A DNA stretch of 7,443 bases, taken from the NCBI GenBank assembly GCA_021204565.1, contig JAJPZE010000037.1, positions 1 to 7,443 of the forward strand. The letters are read 5' to 3'. Under the pieces are notes generated by a model. The model had not been told where the DNA came from. It worked only from the letters and a program-made list of their open reading frames with translations, and did no database searches. Of the stretch, positions 1-7,070 are shown piece after piece (the first letter of the stretch is position 1; each line of letters opens with the position of its first letter). A program made the translations under genes and the position numbers. Source of the DNA: Prevotella sp. (lineage in GTDB: Bacteria > Bacteroidota > Bacteroidia > Bacteroidales > Bacteroidaceae).

Positions 1-124
1 ACGTTAGAGTGCGCTTCACGCCTCACCCCACGCTGAAGCGTGGGGTTAATCTTAGCGCGCCCTCTTCGACGCCGGAGATTAGCTCCGCTAAATACGGGTT
101 ACGCATGCCCTCTAACTCTTAGTA
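1..124 (+). repeat. Composite repeat module, left copy of an inverted pair
   Basis: This stretch consists of a 25-base leader, a GC-rich hairpin (26-45), a 12-base linker and one 67-base unit (58-124). The same order appears in reverse complement at 7256 down to 7134, with almost the same total length. The first 12 bases match 7245-7256 perfectly in inverted orientation. The 25-base leader matches at 21 of 25 positions, and all four differences are transitions. The module is probably cut by the window edge, because its partner continues beyond 7256 into another small palindrome. I infer a dispersed intergenic repeat family. No coding potential is apparent. Confidence 0.75.
26..45. repeat. GC-rich palindrome HP1 (9-bp stem)
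   Basis: The arms ccccacgct (26-34) and agcgtgggg (37-45) are perfectly complementary around a 2-base centre. The outer seven pairs recur in the hairpins at 248-268, 7211-7231 and 7381-7400, whose centres differ. An identical 20-base copy sits at 7381-7400. No T-tract follows on either strand, so it is not an ordinary intrinsic terminator. Confidence 0.85.
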
Positions 125-240
125 CGCCCTCTTCGACGCCGGAGATTAGCTCCGCTAATTACGGGTTACGCATGCCCTCTAACTCTTAGTACGCCCTCTT
201 CGAGGTCTGAGATTAGCTCCGTTGAGTATGGATTACTCAC
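58..240 (+). repeat. 67-bp tandem repeat, about 2.7 copies
   Basis: Copies lie at 58-124, 125-191 and 192 to about 240. The first two differ at a single base (a at 92, t at 159), so they are either a recent duplication or homogenised. The third copy keeps the first 12 bases and a 13-base core (gagattagctccg) but has diverged elsewhere. It carries a ggtctga variant that also appears at the right edge of the window (7425-7431). Each unit contains cggag-attag-ctccg, able to form a 5-bp stem. The whole unit repeats without unique spacers, so this is not a CRISPR array. Confidence 0.9.
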
Positions 241-247
241 GTTTTTT

Positions 248-268
248 CCCCACGTCGCAGGCGTGGGG
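248..268. repeat. GC-rich palindrome HP2 (7-bp stem)
   Basis: The arms ccccacg (248-254) and cgtgggg (262-268) surround a 7-base centre. The centre is the reverse complement, with one difference, of that in the hairpin at 7211-7231. The preceding bases ctcacgttttt resemble ctcacgtcttt before the palindrome at 7381, so the shared unit is longer than the hairpin. The T-run precedes the hairpin on the plus strand, which is the wrong side for a rightward terminator. Confidence 0.8.
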
Positions 269-453
269 ATATCCTTTACGCGCGTTCCTCGGGGACGTAT
301 CCGCCGGATTTGCGAATATATGAGTATTGCGGGTGCAGTTTTGTGCTTCGTTTGGGATAAGTTATTCTTTTTTGTTGTATTTTTGCGCCGTTCTTACGCG
401 AAGAGTGCGTAGGGGACGCAAATATCGGAAATGTGTTTTTAGAAGATTTGATT
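269..453 (+). other. Leader region upstream of the channel gene
   Basis: These 185 bases lie between the last left-hand repeat and the mechanosensitive channel start. Apart from the candidate promoter at 351-385 I see no conserved element, small gene or riboswitch-like fold. No Shine-Dalgarno sequence stands before the ATG at 454. The preceding bases are T/A-rich, which is common in Bacteroidota. Confidence 0.5.
351..385 (+). promoter_or_regulatory. Possible Bacteroidota promoter for the channel gene
   Basis: TATTTTTG at 378-385 fits the -7 consensus TAnnTTTG, and a TTTG lies upstream at 351-354. The spacer of 23 bp is longer than the usual 19-21 bp, and the stretch is T-rich, so a chance match is possible. 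If real, transcription would start near 390 and leave a leader of roughly 60 bases before the ATG at 454. Confidence 0.4.
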
Positions 454-2787
454 ATGAGGAAAGCCGGTTTATTCGCAGTGGTGTGCGCCGTGTTGTTCTC
501 GCTCCCCGCGGGGGCGGTGTTAAAGGAGAAGAGCCTTGAGAACACGCTTGTTATTCTCCGCGGAGAGCTCACGAACACGTATGTAGATTTGGGCAAGAAG
601 AGCGACAACTTAACCGAGCAGCAGAAGCTTATTGCATACAACCTTGTCAATATTTACAAGCGCTCCACCCAGAACTCGCTTATGCTCTACTCCCAGAAGC
701 AGGATTACATCTTCAACCTCACGTATGCATGCCACGAGGCGACGGAGATGTACACCCAGTTTCAAAAGCAGTCGCTCCCCTTCCGGCAATACATAGAGAG
801 CAACGCGACGGAGATAGCGCGTTACGACTCGCTTATAGTCAACCTTGCCAATATGCCGTTGGCGACGCTGTCGGAAGACGGACGAATGAACAGGAACGTA
901 TGCCTCACGCTCGCCACCAATATACGGCGCACGTTGGAGGAGAACAGCGCCCAGATGGCGGATTACATCGGATATTACCGGCGCACGGAAGAGAGGTTGC
1001 GCTCGCTGAATAATTATGCTTTGCAATGTTACGAGCAGATACAATCGAGCATCTTCGTCAACGGCGGCGACAACTTTTTCAGCATACTCCGGCGTATCGG
1101 CGTGTCGTACCGCACGATGCAAAGCGCCGTGAAGGAGAAATACGTGTCGCCGACAAACAAGGTGCGCTCCCAATGGGATCTGCGCATCATTATCGTCCTG
1201 TTCGCCACAATCTTCGTCTACGCCCTTTTCGCTTTCGGGCTCAACTACCTGATTATCCATCACCTGATGCCGCGCCGGCTGCGGACGGAGGCGTTCATAG
1301 AGAAGCGCAAGTGTATATTCATGACGACAAGCGTGTTCACCCTCGCGCTTATTCTCGGTATCGTACGGCTTATTTTCTCGGAGCAGAATTTCCTCATTAT
1401 GGCGTCGAAGCTGCTCGTCGAATACACTTGGCTGCTGGGCGTCATCCTTGTTTCGCTCCTCTTGCGGTTGGACGGGAAACAGATGACAAGCGCGTTCCGG
1501 ATCTACGCGCCGCTGATGATTGTCGGCTTCCTGGTCATCTCGTTCCGCATCGTATTGATACCTAACGACCTTGTCAACCTCATCTTCCCCCCGATCCTGT
1601 TGTTGTGTACGATTTGGCAGATTGCGGTCATCCGGCGGAACAACAAGAATATCCCGCGCAGCGACGTATATTACACTTACGTCTCGCTCGCCATCTTCCT
1701 CTTGTCGGTTGTTTTCTCTTGGGCGGGGTATACGTTATTCAGCGTCCAGGCGTTAATCTGGTGGATAATGCAGCTGACGTGCATACTGACCATAACGTGC
1801 ATATCGGGATGGATGAAGAGCTGGGCTCTTCGCCGGCGGTTCGACCGTTTGCCGGTAACGAAGACGTGGATATACGATTTCTGCAAGTCGGTTGTCATGC
1901 CCGTGCTCGCCATCGCCTCGATAGTGATTGCGATATATTGGGCGGCGGACGTGTTTAATATGAGCGATACGACGTGGCGCATCTTCACGGTTAAGTTTAT
2001 CGATACTCCGGGCTTTTCGGCGAGCATTTACGGGCTGTGCATTGTCGTTGCGCTCTATTTCTTGTTCGCTTATATCAACCGTACGGTGAAGGCGTTGCTT
2101 GCCCTCCACTTCGAGCAAAGCGACCGTTCGACCGCCGCGTCGAAGAATGTGCTGATGAAGAATATCGTGCAAATCATCGTATGGGGGCTGTGGTTGTTGA
2201 TTTCGTTAGGCATACTCCACGTCGGCAATTCGTGGCTTATAGTGATCTCCGGAGGGTTGTCGACGGGCGTCGGCTTCGCCTCGAAGGACATCCTTGAGAA
2301 CATATATTACGGCATCTCGCTTATGACCGGGCGCGTCAAAATCGGCGATCTGATCGAATGCGACGGGTATCGCGGGACGGTCAGCTCCATAACGTACACC
2401 TCGACGATGCTCAACGTCGCGGACGGGTCGGTCATAGCGTTTCAAAACTCGCAACTATTCACTAAGAACTACAAGAACCTGACCAAGAACCACGGCTTCG
2501 AGCTGGATAAATACGACGTCGGAGTGGCGTACGGGACCGACATAGAGCGGACGCGCGAGCTCCTCATAGAGAATATCTCGAAGCTCCCGTTCCTGAGAAA
2601 GAACAGCAAGGTTATTGTCAACGTAACGGGCTTCGGCGACTCTTCCGTCGACCTCAGGGTGTTCGCATGGGTGCCGGTAGCGACGTACGCCGTGTGCGGC
2701 AGCCGGATAATGGAGTGCATATACAATACGCTGAACGAGAATAAGATAGAGATACCGTTCCCGCAGCTCGACGTACACAAGGCGTAA
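454..2787 (+). CDS. Large MscS-family mechanosensitive ion channel
   Basis: Predicted inner-membrane channel that opens under membrane tension to release solutes during hypo-osmotic shock. The 777-residue protein starts with a signal peptide (MRKAGLFAVVCAVLFSLPAGA), which favours the ATG at 454 over an in-frame GTG 21 bases upstream. Residues about 22-240 form a helical, mostly polar, probably periplasmic domain. From about residue 245 come roughly ten hydrophobic segments. The last is the MscS pore helix, with the Gly/Ala-rich stretch GGLSTGVGFASKD at residues 600-612. The beta domain follows (VKIGDLIECDGYRGTV) and then the cytoplasmic alpha/beta domain to the C-terminus. The length matches the large MscS homologues with extra transmembrane helices rather than the roughly 290-residue E. 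coli MscS. A 53-residue membrane protein gene follows 28 bases downstream and is probably co-transcribed. The family call is firm, while gating and ion preference are not visible. Confidence 0.93.
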   Translation: MRKAGLFAVVCAVLFSLPAGAVLKEKSLENTLVILRGELTNTYVDLGKKSDNLTEQQKLIAYNLVNIYKRSTQNSLMLYSQKQDYIFNLTYACHEATEMYTQFQKQSLPFRQYIESNATEIARYDSLIVNLANMPLATLSEDGRMNRNVCLTLATNIRRTLEENSAQMADYIGYYRRTEERLRSLNNYALQCYEQIQSSIFVNGGDNFFSILRRIGVSYRTMQSAVKEKYVSPTNKVRSQWDLRIIIVLFATIFVYALFAFGLNYLIIHHLMPRRLRTEAFIEKRKCIFMTTSVFTLALILGIVRLIFSEQNFLIMASKLLVEYTWLLGVILVSLLLRLDGKQMTSAFRIYAPLMIVGFLVISFRIVLIPNDLVNLIFPPILLLCTIWQIAVIRRNNKNIPRSDVYYTYVSLAIFLLSVVFSWAGYTLFSVQALIWWIMQLTCILTITCISGWMKSWALRRRFDRLPVTKTWIYDFCKSVVMPVLAIASIVIAIYWAADVFNMSDTTWRIFTVKFIDTPGFSASIYGLCIVVALYFLFAYINRTVKALLALHFEQSDRSTAASKNVLMKNIVQIIVWGLWLLISLGILHVGNSWLIVISGGLSTGVGFASKDILENIYYGISLMTGRVKIGDLIECDGYRGTVSSITYTSTMLNVADGSVIAFQNSQLFTKNYKNLTKNHGFELDKYDVGVAYGTDIERTRELLIENISKLPFLRKNSKVIVNVTGFGDSSVDLRVFAWVPVATYAVCGSRIMECIYNTLNENKIEIPFPQLDVHKA

Positions 2788-2809
2788 CGCGGCGTTGCGT
2801 TTTGCCGCG
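2788..2809 (+). promoter_or_regulatory. Intercistronic GC hairpin after the channel gene
   Basis: CGCGGC (2788-2793) and GCCGCG (2804-2809) can pair around a 10-base loop, starting at the base after the channel stop codon. No T-run follows, so it is unlikely to end transcription. It lies just before the ATG at 2816 and could affect translation or mRNA stability of the small downstream gene. This is structural inference only. Confidence 0.4.
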
Positions 2810-2815
2810 CCCGAT

Positions 2816-2977
2816 ATGGATACGCACGACTTTGCTTTTTATGTTTTTCTGCTCCTCGCCTTGGCGACGGGGGTGCTTGTGGTGAAGAAGATCACGGGCT
2901 GTTTGTTGCGTTCGGCGGTCTTCGCCGTCGTTCTCGCGTTGCTCGCATATATCTATTTGCATTACTTTGCCCGTTAG
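2816..2977 (+). CDS. Small two-helix membrane protein, function unknown
   Basis: This gene encodes 53 residues with two hydrophobic segments. The first is at about residues 7-22 (FAFYVFLLLALATGVLVV) and the second at about 32-48 (LLRSAVFAVVLALLAYIY). A short basic link, KKITGC, joins them. It begins 28 bases after the mechanosensitive channel stop on the same strand, so the two are probably one transcript. I chose the ATG at 2816. An in-frame TTG at 2795 lies inside a predicted hairpin and would add only seven residues. The pattern of helix, VVKK-x-x-GC, helix, YIY resembles small uncharacterised proteins I recall from Bacteroidales genomes, but I cannot name a family. A role as accessory to the channel is a guess from position. 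That it is a real gene is likely, given the continuous membrane-protein composition and the context. Confidence 0.68.
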   Translation: MDTHDFAFYVFLLLALATGVLVVKKITGCLLRSAVFAVVLALLAYIYLHYFAR

Positions 2978-2990
2978 CCGCCGGGGCTAA
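2974..2990 (+). terminator. Weak hairpin at the end of the channel unit
   Basis: TTAGCC (2974-2979) pairs with GGCTAA (2985-2990) around GCCGG, overlapping the stop codon of the small membrane protein gene. An A-run rather than a T-run follows on the plus strand, so it is at best a non-canonical terminator or a 3'-end stabiliser. It sits just before the next promoter, a sensible place for a transcript to end. Confidence 0.35.
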
Positions 2991-3005
2991 AAAACTTATG
3001 TTTTG

Positions 3006-3036
3006 TTTGCCGTTAAACAAGATTACACTACCTTTG
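3006..3036 (+). promoter_or_regulatory. Bacteroidota-type promoter of the rfbA unit
   Basis: TTTG at 3006-3009, a 19-bp spacer, and TACCTTTG at 3029-3036 match the Bacteroides -33/-7 consensus (TTTG, TAnnTTTG) at an accepted spacing. Transcription should start near 3042-3045. That makes the upstream in-frame codon at 3003 untranslatable from this transcript and supports the ATG at 3069 as the true start. The predicted leader is only about 25 bases. No second promoter of this quality is visible in the gaps before the next two genes. Confidence 0.82.
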
Positions 3037-3068
3037 CACGTGTTTCACGAAACGGTATATCGCATTTT

Positions 3069-3947
3069 ATGAAAGGAATAGTGTTGGCAGGCGGGTCGGG
3101 CACGCGCCTCTATCCAATCACCAAAGGGGTGAGCAAGCAATTGTTGCCCATATATAACAAGCCGATGATATATTATCCCGTGTCCGTGCTGATGCTTGCC
3201 GGCATACGCGATATCCTCGTCATCTCCACCCCCGAGGACTTACCCGGCTTCCGGCGTCTGCTGGGCTCGGGCGGCGATTACGGCGTGCATTTCGCCTACG
3301 CCGAGCAACCTTCTCCCGACGGTCTGGCCCAGGCATTCATCATCGGAGAGGAGTTCATCGGGAGCGACAGCGTATGTCTCGTCCTTGGCGACAACATCTT
3401 TCACGGCGGCGGCTTTACGGGCATGTTGCGCCGGAGCGTATACAACGCCGAGCACGAGGGCAAGGCAACCGTCTTCGGATATTACGTCAACGACCCCGAG
3501 CGCTACGGTGTGGCGGAGATTGACGCCAACGGCAACTGCCTGTCGATAGAGGAGAAGCCGGCGCATCCGAAGAGCAATTACGCCGTCGTAGGGTTGTATT
3601 TTTACCCCAACGACGTAGTGAGTGTGGCGAAAAACATCAAGCCCGGCGCGCGCGGGGAATTGGAAATAACGACGGTCAACCAAGTCTTTCTCGAAAGGAA
3701 ACAATTGACCGTAGAGACCTTGCAACGCGGTTTCGCGTGGATAGACACGGGCACGCACGACAGCCTCTACGAGGCGGGCACGTTCATCGAAGTGATTGAG
3801 AAGCGGCAGGGGCTTAAGATCGCGTGTCTCGAGGAGATAGCTCTCAACAACGGTTGGATAACGCGCGAGGCAATCGGAGCAAGCCTTATGGCGGGCGCGA
3901 AGAACGATTACGGAGAGTATCTGCGGCGGCTGGCGAAAGGAGAATAA
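3069..3947 (+). CDS. rfbA: Glucose-1-phosphate thymidylyltransferase RfbA/RmlA
   Basis: Cytoplasmic enzyme joining dTTP and glucose-1-phosphate to give dTDP-glucose and pyrophosphate (EC 2.7.7.24), the first step toward dTDP-L-rhamnose and related deoxysugars. The 292-residue product has the family's usual length. It opens with the nucleotide-binding signature MKGIVLAGGSGTRLYPIT, followed by K23 in SKQLLPIYNKPMIYYP. The metal/substrate motifs are LVLGDNIFHG (D108), IEEKPAHPKSNYAV (E162, K163) and WIDTGTHDSL (D226). All key residues expected for RmlA are present. The ATG at 3069 starts directly at the conserved MKGIVLAGG, and the promoter at 3006-3036 rules out the longer reading from 3003. 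A Wzc-like gene follows 39 bases downstream. The partners rfbB, rfbC and rfbD are not in the window, so they must be elsewhere or lie further away. Confidence 0.97.
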   Translation: MKGIVLAGGSGTRLYPITKGVSKQLLPIYNKPMIYYPVSVLMLAGIRDILVISTPEDLPGFRRLLGSGGDYGVHFAYAEQPSPDGLAQAFIIGEEFIGSDSVCLVLGDNIFHGGGFTGMLRRSVYNAEHEGKATVFGYYVNDPERYGVAEIDANGNCLSIEEKPAHPKSNYAVVGLYFYPNDVVSVAKNIKPGARGELEITTVNQVFLERKQLTVETLQRGFAWIDTGTHDSLYEAGTFIEVIEKRQGLKIACLEEIALNNGWITREAIGASLMAGAKNDYGEYLRRLAKGE

Positions 3948-3986
3948 CGAGCGTAAATAACGAAATAAATACATACTTACAAAACG

Positions 3987-6524
3987 ATGGATTCTAAAAT
4001 CAACGAAGAGAAAGAGTATCAGGAGGCGGAAGAGCAGTCAGGTTTCAGTTTCCGCGAGCTATATACGATGCTTGTTCTCCATTGGCAATGGGTTGTCGTG
4101 TCGGTGTTGCTTTGCTTTGCGTTAGCTTATGTTTACCTGCGCTACACCACGCCCGTATACCAGGTCTCGACCAAGCTCCTGGTCAAGGATAACGACAACG
4201 AGCGCTATTATCCGAGCCGCTCCATGCTCTCGGGAATGGACAATCTGGGGCTCATCACCAACTCTAACGGTATAGAGAACGAGATGGAGATCCTCAAATC
4301 GACCCTCATCAGCGAGGCGACCGTAAGGACGCTCAAGCTCTACACGACGTACTCGAAGAAAGGGCGTTTGCGCTGGAGCTTGCTCTACAAGAACCAACCC
4401 GTCAACGCCGAGCTGCCCGACGAGGGGCTCGACGCCATCGAAAGCCCGATAACGCTTGAGCTTAAAGCAACCGCCAAAGGGATTCAGGTCAAGGGCGAAT
4501 ATACCCCGCCGCGCCCCGAAGACGAAGACATCGAAAGGCTCGAGCCGGTTGAGATAAACACCACCGTCACCTCCCTGCCCGCAAGGATTAAAACCCTCTA
4601 CGGCGACATCACCCTCTCGCCCAACGGCAAGAGAAAGATGGAGAAAGGCGACAGGCTGAAGATAGATATCTACCCGCCGAGCATGCTTGCAAGGGCATAC
4701 GCCGCACGGCTCAACGTCGACCAGAGCAACAAGTACACCACTATCGCGGTCCTCTCCTTGCGGGACGTCAGCGTCGCACGCGGGCTGGATTATCTCAACG
4801 AATTGGTCAACGCATACAACGAGCAGGCGAACAGCGACAAGAACGAGATAGCGCGCCGGACCGAAGCGTTCATCAACGACCGGCTTATGAAAGTGGAGTC
4901 GGAACTCGGCTCCACCGACGGCTCTATCGAATATTTCAAACGCAACAACCGCATGATCGAGTTGGATTTGTCCGCAACCGAGACAATGAAAAACTCCAAC
5001 GATTACGACCAGAAACTTATTGACATAAACACCCAGATCTCCCTTATCAACACGCTCAGCACGTACATCGACAAAGAGGAGAACAAATATCAGGTCATCC
5101 CCTCGAATATCGGTTTGACCGACCAAAGCACGACGCAACTCATCTCAAGCTACAACAAAGTGGCTCTCGACCGCAGCTCCATGCTCCGCACGGCAAGCAA
5201 CATCAACCCCGCGTTGAAGCCGCTCACGGCGCAACTCGACGAAATGCACGAGAGCATCAAGCAGGCAATGGCGCAAGCCAAAAAGACGCTCGAGATACAA
5301 AGAAACAGCATCGTAGAGCAATACAATAAATACCAGACGCAAATCCTCAACTCGCCCGAGCAACAGCGTGTGATGACCGAGATAGGGCGCCAACAAGCGG
5401 TGCAGACCGCGCTGTACACTATGTTGTTGCAGAAGCGCGAGGAGAACTCCATCTCCCTCGCCGCAACGGCGAACAAGGGCCAGCTCATCGACAAGACCGT
5501 CTCGAACGGGATGGTGCAGCCCAAGAAAAAGGTGGTTATGCTTATCGCGCTCGTCATCGGCTTGCTCCTGCCCATAGGCGTATTCTTCTTGTTGCGTTAC
5601 TTCAGGTATAAGATAGAGGGGCACGACGACGTCGCCAAACTGACGTCGCTGCCGATTATAGGCGATGTGCCGATTGCGAACGACGCCAAGAAATCGGTCG
5701 GCGAAATCGTCGTTTACGAGAACTCCAACAGCACGATGGAGGAGATCTTCCGCGCCATGCGCACCAATCTCCAGTTTATGCTCCAAGAGGGTCAGAAGGT
5801 TATAATGTCGACGTCGAGCATATCAGGCGAGGGGAAGACGTTCATCACCTCGAACCTCGCCATAAGCTTTGCCTTGCTCGGCAAGAAAGTGTTGCTCGTC
5901 GGTATGGATATCCGCAAGCCGCGCCTCGCGGAGCTCTTCCGCATAAAGGATCGGCATAAGGGCATCACGTCGCTGCTCTCGATGGCGAACCCGACGAAAG
6001 CCGACGTCCTGGCGAACATTGTCAACTCCAACGTGAACGCCAACCTCGACCTGTTGATGGCGGGCTCGATACCCCCGAACCCGTCGGAGATGCTCGGACG
6101 CCCGCAGCTTGATAAGGTTATGGATATCCTGAAAGGGGAATACGACTATATATTGCTCGATACGGCGCCGATCGGACTCGTTACCGACACGCTCATTATC
6201 AGCCGTGTCGCCGACCTTACGATAACTATCGTGCGCGCCGATTACACACCGAAAGAGAACCTTCAGATGGTGAACTCGTTGGCGGGAGAGGGCAAACTGC
6301 CGAACAACTCCATAGTGATCAACGGTATCGATATGTCGAAAAAGAAGTACGGATACTTTTACGGGTACGGCAAGTATGCACACTACGGCAAATACAACCA
6401 CCGCTACTCCGGATACGGCAGCTATCGGACCAAGGGCTCGTACGGGTCGTATACCTACGGCTCGTACGGCAGGTACGGCAAGAACGTATACGCCGATAAA
6501 GACGACAAGTCGGTCAAGATGTAA
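3987..6524 (+). CDS. wzc: Wzc-like polysaccharide co-polymerase / tyrosine autokinase
   Basis: Inner-membrane protein of 845 residues that combines a Wzz-type chain-length/export domain with a bacterial tyrosine kinase, as in E. coli Wzc. In order: a short acidic cytoplasmic start, TM1 at about residues 34-52, and a long periplasmic part with predicted coiled coil around 280-450. The GNVR-type segment begins near residue 455 (EQQRVMTEIGRQQA) and TM2 spans about 516-538. The kinase domain carries Walker A SSISGEGKT (K617), Walker A' LLVGMDIRKP (D641) and Walker B YDYILLDTAP (D725). The C-terminal tail, residues 788-835, holds 16 tyrosines, the expected autophosphorylation cluster. Walker A has Ser where proteobacterial kinases have Pro, a variant I associate with Bacteroidota. 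It probably shares the rfbA promoter and lies 26 bases before the HAD gene. No outer-membrane Wza partner is in the window. Confidence 0.95.
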   Translation: MDSKINEEKEYQEAEEQSGFSFRELYTMLVLHWQWVVVSVLLCFALAYVYLRYTTPVYQVSTKLLVKDNDNERYYPSRSMLSGMDNLGLITNSNGIENEMEILKSTLISEATVRTLKLYTTYSKKGRLRWSLLYKNQPVNAELPDEGLDAIESPITLELKATAKGIQVKGEYTPPRPEDEDIERLEPVEINTTVTSLPARIKTLYGDITLSPNGKRKMEKGDRLKIDIYPPSMLARAYAARLNVDQSNKYTTIAVLSLRDVSVARGLDYLNELVNAYNEQANSDKNEIARRTEAFINDRLMKVESELGSTDGSIEYFKRNNRMIELDLSATETMKNSNDYDQKLIDINTQISLINTLSTYIDKEENKYQVIPSNIGLTDQSTTQLISSYNKVALDRSSMLRTASNINPALKPLTAQLDEMHESIKQAMAQAKKTLEIQRNSIVEQYNKYQTQILNSPEQQRVMTEIGRQQAVQTALYTMLLQKREENSISLAATANKGQLIDKTVSNGMVQPKKKVVMLIALVIGLLLPIGVFFLLRYFRYKIEGHDDVAKLTSLPIIGDVPIANDAKKSVGEIVVYENSNSTMEEIFRAMRTNLQFMLQEGQKVIMSTSSISGEGKTFITSNLAISFALLGKKVLLVGMDIRKPRLAELFRIKDRHKGITSLLSMANPTKADVLANIVNSNVNANLDLLMAGSIPPNPSEMLGRPQLDKVMDILKGEYDYILLDTAPIGLVTDTLIISRVADLTITIVRADYTPKENLQMVNSLAGEGKLPNNSIVINGIDMSKKKYGYFYGYGKYAHYGKYNHRYSGYGSYRTKGSYGSYTYGSYGRYGKNVYADKDDKSVKM
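6345..6494 (+). repeat. Tyrosine/glycine-rich tail coded by short degenerate repeats
   Basis: Within the kinase gene, the DNA repeats tacgg, tac and ggctcgtac-like words, encoding GY, GSY and GKY steps such as GYGKYAHYGKY and GSYGSYTYGSYGRY. It contributes 16 tyrosines in 48 residues (788-835), interspersed with Gly, Ser, Lys and Arg. Tyr clusters are normal for this family. The imperfect DNA repetition suggests the tail can lengthen or shorten by slippage or unequal recombination, which is inference. Confidence 0.7.
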
Positions 6525-6550
6525 TCCGCTTTTAACATAACCTCAGACGA

Positions 6551-6994
6551 ATGAAGAGCCTGGTTATCGCAACCGATTTCGACGGGACAATAGTCGAAGA
6601 CAAGTACCCCGAGATAGGGACGGAGCTGCCTTTCGCCACCGAGACACTGCGGATGTTGATACGCGACAGGCACCGTCTGATCCTCTGGACGGTACGCGAA
6701 GGGAAGACGTTAGACGACGCCGTCGAATGGTGCCGGCAACGCGGAGTGGAGTTTTATGCCGTGAATAAAGACTTCCCCGAAGAGAATGCGGGCAAGAACA
6801 AACACTTCTCCCGCAAAATCAAAGCCGACTATTTCATCGACGACCGCAACATCGGAGGCATGCCGTCGTGGGGGCAGATATATCAGATAATCTCTTCCGG
6901 CAAAACGTTTGAAGACCTGTTGCGCGAGCAGATTTCCCCGCATTTGGACGGCTTCGACGCACCTAAACGGAAACACTGGTGGAGCCGGCGCTGA
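6551..6994 (+). CDS. Small HAD-superfamily phosphatase-like protein
   Basis: A 147-residue protein with the haloacid dehalogenase fold motifs. Motif I is DFDGT, with nucleophile D9 and acid/base D11. Motif II is the Thr of LILWTVREG (T47). Motif IV is the metal-binding pair in ADYFIDDRN (D97, D98). There is no room for a large cap domain, so it belongs to the small cap-less type acting on a phosphorylated substrate. It resembles conserved Bacteroides proteins of the BT_0820 type, as I recall them. The last residues (KRKHWWSRR) are basic and aromatic. It starts 26 bases after the tyrosine kinase gene, with no separate promoter visible, and precedes a strong terminator, so it is probably the last gene of the rfbA unit. 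Its substrate is unknown: a sugar phosphate, a nucleotide or a phosphoprotein are all possible. The catalytic set looks intact. Confidence 0.88.
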   Translation: MKSLVIATDFDGTIVEDKYPEIGTELPFATETLRMLIRDRHRLILWTVREGKTLDDAVEWCRQRGVEFYAVNKDFPEENAGKNKHFSRKIKADYFIDDRNIGGMPSWGQIYQIISSGKTFEDLLREQISPHLDGFDAPKRKHWWSRR

Positions 6995-7031
6995 CCGCGC
7001 CCTCACGGCTCCGAATCGCCGGAACGCGAAC

Positions 7032-7070
7032 CATTAACCCCGCAACCCGTATCGAGCTGCGGGGTTAATG
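7032..7070 (+). terminator. Strong intrinsic terminator-like hairpin
   Basis: The arms cattaaccccgca (7032-7044) and tgcggggttaatg (7058-7070) form 13 perfect pairs around a 13-base loop, followed by ttatat. It begins 37 bases after the HAD phosphatase stop. The near-symmetric A/T ends mean it could act in both directions. It fits as the end of the rfbA-kinase-phosphatase transcript. Confidence 0.8.

Noticed and set aside
58..240. CRISPR array
   Set aside because: The full 67-base unit repeats with no unique spacers, and there are under three copies and no cas genes.
241..268. Intrinsic terminator formed by the T-run and HP2
   Set aside because: The T-run precedes the hairpin on the plus strand, and on the minus strand an A-run follows, so neither direction has the needed U-tract.
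433..453. GTG start giving the channel seven extra residues
   Set aside because: MFLEDLI places acidic residues before the signal peptide, whereas the ATG at 454 starts a canonical one.
276..650. Minus-strand frame running from the leader into the channel gene
   Set aside because: Its serine/threonine/lysine-rich translation has no domain, and it overlaps the channel signal peptide and the proposed promoter.
610..1263. Minus-strand reading frame of 217 residues
   Set aside because: It overlaps the N-terminal part of the channel gene and shows no motifs or signal. The plus-strand protein has a signal peptide and clear domains.
3003..3068. Longer rfbA reading from 3003
   Set aside because: It runs through the -33/-7 promoter, and family members begin at MKGIVLAGG.
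2990..3068. Invertible (phase-variable) promoter as in Bacteroides capsule loci
   Set aside because: I find no convincing inverted repeats flanking the promoter, only a weak ccgtt/aacgg similarity, and no adjacent recombinase.
4122..5138. Long minus-strand reading frame of 338 residues
   Set aside because: It lies wholly inside the kinase gene, in an opposite frame, with an arginine/valine-rich, family-less translation. It is a shadow of the strong plus-strand gene.
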